Shown here: piece by piece, positions 26,767 through 33,613 of the stretch
How positions within the stretch are numbered: position 1 is the first letter of the stretch
How the letters are laid out: each line of letters begins with the position of its first letter
Assembly: GCA_023265685.1 (NCBI GenBank)
Contig: JAHFSP010000012.1
Location: 1 to 33,613, forward strand
DNA: 33,613 nt
DNA from: Candidatus Woesearchaeota archaeon
GTDB lineage: Archaea; Nanobdellota; Nanobdellia; Woesearchaeales; GW2011-AR9
Reading direction: 5' to 3'
The notes under the pieces: generated by a model
The model's database searches: none
Told to the model about the DNA's origin: nothing
The model's input: the letters and a program-made list of their open reading frames with translations, nothing else
Program-made: the position numbers and the translations under genes

Positions 26767-29073
26767 ATGACTAGTAATCAAATATTCTCTTCCCCTCACG
26801 CGCCCTCTTCCCTACAAACCTCTAGCTTACAAAACCCCTATCACCAAAACTCATTTCAACAAATCCCTAAACTCCTCTCACCTGTTGGTGGTTGGGACAC
26901 ATTAATCGCTGCGGTTCAAAATGGCGCGGACGCCGTATACTTAGGAACAAAACTTTTCAACGCCAGACGTCTTGCTGGCAATTTCTCCAAAGACGAACTC
27001 ATCAAAGCCATTCAATATGCTCATCTTCACAACGTTGAAGTCTACATCACCCTCAACACGTTAATCAAAAACCAAGAGATAACACTATTTCTTAACCAAC
27101 TCAGCGTTATCTATCACGCAGGAGCCGATGCAGTCATTCTCCAAGATCTTACCTTCGCACCGATCATTCGCAAACATTTTTCTCAACTCAAAATCCACGC
27201 CTCAACCCAAGCAACAATTATGAACACACCTTCAGTCCAATTCTGGGAACCCTACACCGATGTTGTCGTACTCGCCCGCGAACTAACAAAAGAACAAATA
27301 AAAAACATCTACGACAAAACACATGCTCACCTCGAAACCTTTGTCCATGGTCATTTGTGTAGTTCCTATTCAGGTCAATGTCTCATCTCCTCACTTATTG
27401 GCAAACGCTCCGGTAATCGTGGTCTATGTGCCAGCGCCTGTCGTAAGCCCTACAACGGCAACAACTATCTCATCTCTGCAAAAGATCTCTGTCTCATCAA
27501 ATCGGTCAAAGACCTCGCAAACAGCGGTATCGCTACTATCAAAATTGAAGGCCGTATGAAACCTGCTGAATATGTTGCCACCACCACCCGGTATTACCGT
27601 AAACAACTCGACGCACTCAAAAGAAAGACACTCGAACCCATCACAGAAAAAACCATTAAAGATCTCAAACTCACATTCAACAGAGAGTTTACTGACGGCT
27701 ATTTCAATAACGAAAAAAGCATTATTGATCCACTTATCCCCACCAAACGTGGCATCTATATCGGCACCGTCATGCGTAACAGTATCACCCTCCTCGAAGA
27801 TCTCAAAGTCCATGATGGTGTTGCCTTTGTCAAAGACGGAGAAAACAGCGGCGACTTCGTACAAGAAATTATTCTCAACAATACTCCTATCACTCAAGCT
27901 CGTAAAGGCGACACCATTCGTCTTAATCTTCCTGGTTTTGTCAACAGTGCAAAAGTCTTCCTCACATTCAAACACGAAGGCGAAGATCTACGCGGATCTG
28001 TAACCAAAGTTCCATTCTCAATTGCCATCCATGTCCAACAAGATCAACAACCACAGCTTACGCTTCGTATAAAAAATAAAACGTTCACTCTTCCTCTCGC
28101 AACTACCGCAACCAAAGCTCTCAAACATCCTCTTAGTAAAGAAGAGCTAGAAGTGGAATTACGTAAATACGAAAGCACTATCTTCGAAATCGAAAATCTT
28201 AATGTCAATACCGATAATTCATTCATTCCCAAAAGTGTTCTCACCACTTTTCGTAAACAACTTGACGAAATACTTCTCTCCAAACTTGTAGCATCGCAGC
28301 GACCACTTATCAAAGTAGAACCATTATCATTCCCTAAAAACCCAGCAACTACCAAAGCTCTCCACGTACGTGTATACACCATTACTCAAATCGAACAAGC
28401 CATTCAAGCAGGTGCCGATTACATCTACTACGACGTGTACGCCCCTGATTTAACTGAAGTCACAGCGCTCTGTAAAGGAAAAGCACAACTCTACCTTGTT
28501 ACCCCCATGGTCGCCACCGATCAAGATGTAGAAACAATACGAAAACTTCTCACCAATCACAAGTACGACGGGCTTCTCGTCAATAATTATGCTTTTCTCA
28601 ACTCCATATTCAAAGGCAAGAAGATTCTTGGCTACCAAATGAACCTCTTCAATGACAATCAACTTTCATTCTACAACTCTCCTGCTATCGCCTCCATTGA
28701 ATTAACAGCAGAAGAACTCAACGGCTTTTCCCAAAAAGACAAAATAATCTATTTTGCACACGGTTTTCCTGTAGTCATGACCTTTCGAGAAGAAATGAAT
28801 GAAGAAAAGCTTACCGACCACAAAAACTATACTTTCGCTTTACGCCATACTGGATCAAACGCAACCGAAATGCTCTATTCCAAAGAGATTGGTATTCTCC
28901 AACACACTCCAGAAATTCTCAAAACAGGCATTACCCAACTCTTTCTCGACCTCAACCATGACGTCTACGAAATCACTCAGATTTACAAACAATTTCTAGA
29001 AGGGAAGCGCCCCAAAACTGACAAATTCAAAGGGCCAACCACCGTGGGAAATTTACTCAAGAGCGTAATGTAA
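26767..29073 (+). CDS. U32 family peptidase
   Basis: LLSPVGGWDTLIAAVQNGADAVYLGTKLFNARRLAGNF..., ETFVHGHLCSSYSGQCLISSLIGKRSGNRGLCASACRKPY, IKIEGRMKPAEYV. Confidence 0.9.
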   Translation: MTSNQIFSSPHAPSSLQTSSLQNPYHQNSFQQIPKLLSPVGGWDTLIAAVQNGADAVYLGTKLFNARRLAGNFSKDELIKAIQYAHLHNVEVYITLNTLIKNQEITLFLNQLSVIYHAGADAVILQDLTFAPIIRKHFSQLKIHASTQATIMNTPSVQFWEPYTDVVVLARELTKEQIKNIYDKTHAHLETFVHGHLCSSYSGQCLISSLIGKRSGNRGLCASACRKPYNGNNYLISAKDLCLIKSVKDLANSGIATIKIEGRMKPAEYVATTTRYYRKQLDALKRKTLEPITEKTIKDLKLTFNREFTDGYFNNEKSIIDPLIPTKRGIYIGTVMRNSITLLEDLKVHDGVAFVKDGENSGDFVQEIILNNTPITQARKGDTIRLNLPGFVNSAKVFLTFKHEGEDLRGSVTKVPFSIAIHVQQDQQPQLTLRIKNKTFTLPLATTATKALKHPLSKEELEVELRKYESTIFEIENLNVNTDNSFIPKSVLTTFRKQLDEILLSKLVASQRPLIKVEPLSFPKNPATTKALHVRVYTITQIEQAIQAGADYIYYDVYAPDLTEVTALCKGKAQLYLVTPMVATDQDVETIRKLLTNHKYDGLLVNNYAFLNSIFKGKKILGYQMNLFNDNQLSFYNSPAIASIELTAEELNGFSQKDKIIYFAHGFPVVMTFREEMNEEKLTDHKNYTFALRHTGSNATEMLYSKEIGILQHTPEILKTGITQLFLDLNHDVYEITQIYKQFLEGKRPKTDKFKGPTTVGNLLKSVM

Positions 29074-29110
29074 AGTGCTTAGGATACTCAAACTTTAGTC
29101 AGAAACATTT

Positions 29111-29377
29111 ATGAACCGATCGCTTTCTGAAAAAATAATGCCACAAACCATTGAAGAACATACCCAATCACTCAGAAATTTTAACGAACAAATAAATCGA
29201 CAGTGGCAAGAACAATATCTAAGAGTACAAAGAAGATTAGGTGAAGAAATGCACGATTACAACCTTCGTCAAGCTTTAGATGAAAAGAACATAGATAAAA
29301 TCGAAAAAAATATAGCCCAAGATTATGACCAAACAATTTATTTCATTGTAAAAAACGGAAATTTTTACTTCCAATAA
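29111..29377 (+). CDS. Small hypothetical protein
   Basis: 88-aa ORF between annotated genes, charged helical composition. Confidence 0.4.
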   Translation: MNRSLSEKIMPQTIEEHTQSLRNFNEQINRQWQEQYLRVQRRLGEEMHDYNLRQALDEKNIDKIEKNIAQDYDQTIYFIVKNGNFYFQ

Positions 29378-29387
29378 AAAAAGAAAC

Positions 29388-30014
29388 TTAATTTTTGTTT
29401 CTCTGATGTCGAATCACTTCCACCACCAATGGCACAAACGACAACACAATAATTCCAATAATAAACATTCCAAAATGCTCTTGAACGATAGCAATATTAC
29501 CAAAAAAATAACCACCCCACACAAACAGTCCCACCCACAAAATACCACCTACAATATTGTAGAGGAGAAATGTTGAATATTTCATCTTCCCCACGCCGGC
29601 AATGAATGGAGCGAACGTACGTACAATAGGTACAAACCGAGCCAAAATAATAGTTTTCTTCCCGTATTTACCATAAAATAAATTTGTCCTCTCAACATAA
29701 ATTGGTTTGATCTTTGAAATCCAGCGTTGCCCAATATGGTGACCAGCCCAATAGTTAACACTATCACCTAAGACCGCTGCAAGCAGAAAAACCAAAAAGA
29801 GAAGAACAATATGAAAATACCCTAAAGACGCAAACGCTCCCGCCGCAAAGAGCAACGAATCACCTGGGAGAAACGGCGTAAACACAAAACCAGTTTCTGC
29901 AAAAATAACGACAAACAATAAAACATACGTCCATCCCCCAAACTGCCTCAAAATCTCACCCAAATAAGTATCAATATGAAGAATAATATTGAGAAGCGTT
30001 GAGAGTGTACCCAT
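29388..30014 (-). CDS. DedA family membrane protein
   Basis: FVFTPFLPGDSLLFAAGAFA, GDSVNYWAGHHIGQRW, ILARFVPIVRTFAPFIAGVGKM. Confidence 0.9.
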   Translation of the reverse strand: MGTLSTLLNIILHIDTYLGEILRQFGGWTYVLLFVVIFAETGFVFTPFLPGDSLLFAAGAFASLGYFHIVLLFLVFLLAAVLGDSVNYWAGHHIGQRWISKIKPIYVERTNLFYGKYGKKTIILARFVPIVRTFAPFIAGVGKMKYSTFLLYNIVGGILWVGLFVWGGYFFGNIAIVQEHFGMFIIGIIVLSFVPLVVEVIRHQRNKN

Positions 30015-30105
30015 ATTTTAGAAGAGGCAAAGCCTATTAATAAATGTAGGGGAAGAAAAAAACAATTAAGCTGATTTAAATAGATGAATTTGATTATACC
30101 AACGT

Positions 30106-30417
30106 ATGTATCAAATTTTTACAACAGAACAATTTGAGAAACAATACTCCAAACTGGCTCCACAATTACAACGAGAAATCACAAAAGAGATAGGCCAACT
30201 TGAAGAAAACCCTTTGGTTGGTAAACAATTAGGTTAAGATTTTTTTCGAGAAAAGAAGATTAAGAATTACAGAATTTATTATTTAGTTTATGAAGATCTT
30301 GTTGTTGTATTTGTAGTAAGTATTAGTACAAAAAAAGATCAACAAGACGCCATCAACAAAATCAGAGCATTAATTCCTTATTATCAGCAAGAGATTAAGA
30401 ATAAGATTAAACATTAG
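30106..30417 (+). pseudogene. RelE/ParE-like toxin with single in-frame TAA at 30235-30237
   Basis: MYQIFTTEQFEKQYSKLAPQLQREITKEIGQLEENPLVGKQLG*DFFREKKIKNYRIYYLVYEDLVVVFVVSISTKKDQQDAINKIRALIPYYQQEIKNKIKH; same frame continues to TAG at 30415. Confidence 0.75.
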
Positions 30418-30553
30418 TTTTTTTCCAAGGTTTAATACGACCAGCTTTAATATCTTCAAGACCATTAATCAGAGAAATAAGTAGATCTTCATCTACATGA
30501 GCTTTTTTCTTAAGCAACTCGTACTCTTCTTTAGGGATGGTTACCGTTTCCAT
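30407..30553 (-). CDS. Small antitoxin-like protein, convergent with the toxin
   Basis: METVTIPKEEYELLKKKAHVDEDLLISLINGLEDIKAGRIKPWKKTNV; resembles short archaeal antitoxins paired with RelE-like toxins; overlaps the toxin 3' end by 11 nt. Confidence 0.7.
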   Translation of the reverse strand: METVTIPKEEYELLKKKAHVDEDLLISLINGLEDIKAGRIKPWKKTNV

Positions 30554-30566
30554 AATATTAAAGTAA

Positions 30567-30579
30567 TTAATGTCATTAA
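30567..30579. promoter_or_regulatory. Perfect palindrome upstream of antitoxin, candidate operator
   Basis: ttaatg-t-cattaa, 13 bp upstream of the antitoxin start codon. Confidence 0.4.
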
Positions 30580-30591
30580 ATTGGTAAAAAT

Positions 30592-30771
30592 TTAAATAAT
30601 TTCTGCTCTTTTTTTCAACCTAGGCAATAACACAAACGCCACTAATCCGCATAAAGCCAACACAATCCAAAACGTCAAAACCGGGATCCTACCAAGTGCA
30701 AAAAGCGTCATCGCTGCCACTACCAAAATCATAAAAAAAATACCGATTCCTTTCAAAACAATTGGTTTCAT
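30592..30771 (-). CDS. Small 2-TM membrane protein
   Basis: MKPIVLKGIGIFFMILVVAAMTLFALGRIPVLTFWIVLALCGLVAFVLLPRLKKRAEII; two hydrophobic segments. Confidence 0.5.
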   Translation of the reverse strand: MKPIVLKGIGIFFMILVVAAMTLFALGRIPVLTFWIVLALCGLVAFVLLPRLKKRAEII

Positions 30772-30780
30772 AGTGTAGAC

Positions 30781-31140
30781 CTATTTCAAAAAATCACTGA
30801 GTATAAAACTCGCACTCCTACAAGCAGGAATTCCTCTTTGATATGCAGCAGCAACTGCAGCAACGTTTCCGGAGATCCCTAGAAACCTAGCTTCTCCTGA
30901 TTCTACTCGTGCTCTTACGTAATCATACATCCTAATTCCGGGATCAATGTTCTCAGAGTTAGGACTTCCCAAATTTAAATCCATTATGTAGACACCATAA
31001 ATACCTTGCTCTGCGTGAGTGAACATGGGATCAAAAGTATTAACAAAAGTTGCCGTATATCCATCAAAGAGAAACTCCAGTTTTAGAACGTCCACTAATG
31101 ATTCTTTTCCATGAAGACCAATAAGTACCGTTTTTTGCAT
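30781..31140 (-). CDS. Receiver-like (CheY-fold) protein, degenerate
   Basis: VLIGLHGKESLVDVLKLEFLFDGYTATFVNTF...GVYIMDLNLGSPNSENIDPGIRMYDYVR...FLGISGN; phospho-acceptor-like Asp present, N-terminal acidic pair absent. Confidence 0.5.
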   Translation of the reverse strand: MQKTVLIGLHGKESLVDVLKLEFLFDGYTATFVNTFDPMFTHAEQGIYGVYIMDLNLGSPNSENIDPGIRMYDYVRARVESGEARFLGISGNVAAVAAAYQRGIPACRSASFILSDFLK

Positions 31141-31150
31141 TTTATTTTCT

Positions 31151-32434
31151 CTACTTTAATTTCTTAATGACATCCTTAAGTGCCAAGAGCTGTTCAGTTC
31201 CATCCGTCATGTTGCGCAGCATCACTTTCTTCTGTTTCAACTCATCTTCTCCAACAATTGCGACATAAGGAATTCCCAGAGCATTTGCGTATTCAAAATA
31301 TTTACTTACACCTTTTTTACCTAAAGCAATATCAGATGAAATCCCTGCATTACGTAATTCCTGAACAATACCCAACGCTGTCTGTGCTGTATTAATCGGC
31401 ACAACGTACACTTTCGTAAGCGTTGTACAAGTAACCTTTCCTCGACTTTTCAATACATCCATGATCGGTTCAATACCAAACGAAATACCCGCAGCAGGAA
31501 TGATCCGACCACCGCCAGCAAATTTACCTACCATGTTATCATAGCGTCCGCCACCAGCAAGAGAACATTTTGGCTCACCTTCTTGAGGATCAACAAGATA
31601 CGGTTCAAAAACAGTCCCTGTGTAATACGCCTGTCCTCGTGCAAGAGATATATCCAACTCGTAACAATCAATCTTTAACGCATCCAAATAACCAAACAAC
31701 TCCTGCAACTCAGCCAGACCTTGTTTTCCCTCTACTGATGTAATCATGGTGGCAAGCTCTGCAAGCGTAATGGAAGGCTTAAGAAACATAAACAATTGTT
31801 CGGTTTGTTTCTTAGTATATCCTCGTCCAATCAATTCATCACTCACTCCTTTCACCCCAATCTTATCAAGCTTATCAATAGAAATTAATGCTTCTTTAAT
31901 TTCTTTAATCCCTGCTTGTTCCAAGATCCCATTGAGTAATTTACGATTATTAATTTTAAGAACGATATCAAGACCCCATTGATCAAAAAATGCTTTTGTC
32001 ATCGCTACAATCTCCGCATCAGCTAACATCGAACTTGAACCAATTGTATCAATATCACATTGCCAAAACTCACGATAGCGACCTAACTTAATCGGACCAT
32101 CACGAAATACTGGTCCTAACTCATAACGCTTGAACGGCAGTTTAAGCGTCGGATCCATCGCCACATAACGAGCAAGCGACGTTGTCAGTTCAAAACGTAA
32201 TCCTAATTTACGATTTCCCTGATCAGTAAGTTGAAACGTCTCTTTCAAACAATCACTTCCCTCCTCAGCTCCACCTTTTGCAGCGAGAGTTTCAAAGCGT
32301 TCAATAATCGGTGTTTCAAGAGGCATAAACCCATACAGCTCAAAGATTCGTTGTAGTGATTCTAGTACTTTATTCTTCACAATTTTCTCAGCTGGCGCCA
32401 CATCGCGCACACCTTTAGCAAGTTGCATATCCAT
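31151..32434 (-). CDS. hisS: Histidyl-tRNA synthetase
   Basis: LAKGVRDVAPAEKIVKNKV, FELTTSLARYVA, LPFKRYELGPVFRDGPIKLGRYREFWQCDIDTIG, ARGQAYYTGTVFEPY, C-terminal anticodon-binding domain VYVVPINTAQTALGIVQELRNAGI... Confidence 0.93.
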   Translation of the reverse strand: MDMQLAKGVRDVAPAEKIVKNKVLESLQRIFELYGFMPLETPIIERFETLAAKGGAEEGSDCLKETFQLTDQGNRKLGLRFELTTSLARYVAMDPTLKLPFKRYELGPVFRDGPIKLGRYREFWQCDIDTIGSSSMLADAEIVAMTKAFFDQWGLDIVLKINNRKLLNGILEQAGIKEIKEALISIDKLDKIGVKGVSDELIGRGYTKKQTEQLFMFLKPSITLAELATMITSVEGKQGLAELQELFGYLDALKIDCYELDISLARGQAYYTGTVFEPYLVDPQEGEPKCSLAGGGRYDNMVGKFAGGGRIIPAAGISFGIEPIMDVLKSRGKVTCTTLTKVYVVPINTAQTALGIVQELRNAGISSDIALGKKGVSKYFEYANALGIPYVAIVGEDELKQKKVMLRNMTDGTEQLLALKDVIKKLK

Positions 32435-32458
32435 GGTATATTCCTCCGATTTTATGTT

Positions 32459-33049
32459 TTATATATCTTTTGTAATAAGAACTAAACCAGCTTTCTCACG
32501 AGAAAAGATGGTTTGATAAGTACAAAGCCTTTCTCGCTGTGCACTCTGGCCAGATTGTACAATATCTAATACAAGATCCGCTACCCCCAATCGAATTTGT
32601 TTCTCTAATTCTCCACCAAGCACAATAATTTCTGGACTCCATTTTTGTAATTCAAAGTATTTTCTCGCAAGATTTTGGTATTTAGAGGGAACAGCAATTT
32701 TTATCTTTCCTGATCTAAGTAGAACAGAGTAATCACTAATTTTTAGCTGTTCTGGACCAAGGAGACAAAGAGAAGGCTTCACTATTTCAGGCCATGCCAT
32801 AAATTCCAACACACGTAAGTACTTCCCTTTTCCCGAGGCACAATAATCTTCAAAAAGATCGTTTCCTGTCCAACCAAAAAATCCCAGCGTTCTATCAACC
32901 AGGAGAGAGATGTCCTCCCCTCTGACTGGTTCAAATTGAGGATCTTTTACCAATTGCCTAACACGATCGGTAAATTTTGCAAGTCCATTATTTTTAGGAA
33001 CGTAGATGACGACAACCAGCACCTTGTTGTGCCCAAGCTCCCTGCTCAC
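32459..33049 (-). CDS. Divergent HisG-like (ATP phosphoribosyltransferase fold) protein
   Basis: IKIAVPSKYQNLARKYFELQKWSPEIIVLGGELEKQIRLGVADLVLDIVQSGQSAQRERL resembles HisG rIATKYPNLTRRYF...VEIAPLLGLADAIVDIVxTGxTLRxNGL; RGEDISLLVDRTLGFFGWTGNDLFEDY resembles RxxDIPxxVxxGxxDxGITGxD. Confidence 0.7.
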   Translation of the reverse strand: MSRELGHNKVLVVVIYVPKNNGLAKFTDRVRQLVKDPQFEPVRGEDISLLVDRTLGFFGWTGNDLFEDYCASGKGKYLRVLEFMAWPEIVKPSLCLLGPEQLKISDYSVLLRSGKIKIAVPSKYQNLARKYFELQKWSPEIIVLGGELEKQIRLGVADLVLDIVQSGQSAQRERLCTYQTIFSREKAGLVLITKDI

Positions 33050-33143
33050 TTAACGCTCCTTCACTAACGTAAAAAATTTCTGTCATTTTATTCTATTTCC
33101 CTGTTTAAAGTCCAGACGACTTTGTATCTATCACATTTTTGAG

Positions 33144-33237
33144 GCCTGTGGGAGAGAATCGAACTCTCACTTCGCGAGTTCCGCACTATAAGAAAACGTC
33201 ACAGTCGCGTGTGCTAGCCTTTGACACTACCACAAGC
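33144..33237 (-). tRNA. tRNA-His (GUG) with encoded G-1 and 20-nt intron
   Basis: G|CTTGTGG|TA|GTGT-caaaggcta-GCAC|A|CGCGA|CTGTGA-[intron]-C|TCGCG|AAGT|GAGAG-TTCGATT-CTCTC|CCACAGG|C; anticodon GTG; G-1:C73 His identity pair; intron 33179-33198 at position 37/38. Confidence 0.93.
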
Positions 33238-33449
33238 AAGAAAATTAACCAATGCAAAGGGCACTATGGCCTATAGATGATGAAAATGACTTTTACACAA
33301 AGTAGGTACAATTAGAGAATTCACAAAAAAGAAACTTCGCACTTCATCTAAACGACGACAAGAGTTACTAATAGAAACAATGACGACAATCAACTCTTTG
33401 AGTTTGTTCAAAGCCACGTTCGTCAGTGACTTGACTGTTTGTAAAAATC

Positions 33450-33476
33450 ATATTAGTTAGAAAACACAACTAATAT
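33450..33476. other. Hairpin, 9-bp perfect stem
   Basis: atattagtt-agaaaacac-aactaatat. Confidence 0.55.
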
Positions 33477-33572
33477 TTAAATGTTCCTCAGTAAGACAGT
33501 GTTTCCAAATAATCAATACGCCTCAAACCAATTTTGAAACAGCCTTATTAATGACCACCAGCTATATATTCC

Positions 33573-33598
33573 AAACCCAGCAACCTGTGCTGGGGTTT
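33573..33598. other. Hairpin, ~10-bp stem with one bulged G
   Basis: aaacccagca-acctg-tgctggGgttt. Confidence 0.5.
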
Positions 33599-33613
33599 GC
33601 CAATTCAATGATT

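Noticed and set aside
30235-30237. Stop codon reassignment of TAA
   Set aside because: TAA terminates several other clear genes here (e.g. PK-Sat at 12378-12380), so recoding is unlikely; a mutation or sequencing error is simpler.
33275-33286. atgatga resembling a C box of a C/D sRNA
   Set aside because: No CTGA D box at suitable distance and no C'/D' pair found downstream.
1-33613. Transposase, integrase or prophage genes
   Set aside because: No such motifs recognised in any ORF of the track.

Overview
Window from an AT-rich archaeal genome, plausibly DPANN/Woesearchaeota-like. That placement is inferred from gene families (type II MetAP, archaeal-style TATA boxes, a BHB intron in a tRNA, an unlinked 5S rRNA), not from a search. 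Most of the window (about 1-24.6 kb) is a surface-glycan locus: a Wzx-like flippase, membrane and GT2 glycosyltransferases, a deacetylase, sugar nucleotidyltransferases, a UDP-glucose dehydrogenase fusion, a UDP-glucuronate-epimerase-like gene, a phosphomannomutase and a PGI/PMI. Inside it sits a sulfate-activation cassette: a sulfatase-superfamily gene, a pyruvate kinase-ATP sulfurylase fusion, APS kinase, a flippase-like membrane protein and a DUF354 protein. The most unusual observations are: (1) a 761-aa ORF joining a pyruvate-kinase barrel without its usual C-terminal domain to a near-complete ATP sulfurylase; (2) four tandem perfect-stem hairpins packed into the leader of the APS kinase gene; (3) a histidine neighbourhood made of an intron-containing tRNA-His with encoded G-1, a divergent HisG-like protein and full-length HisRS; (4) a convergent RelE-like toxin / antitoxin pair whose toxin has one in-frame stop. 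The right part carries housekeeping genes (MetAP, U32 peptidase, DedA, HisRS).
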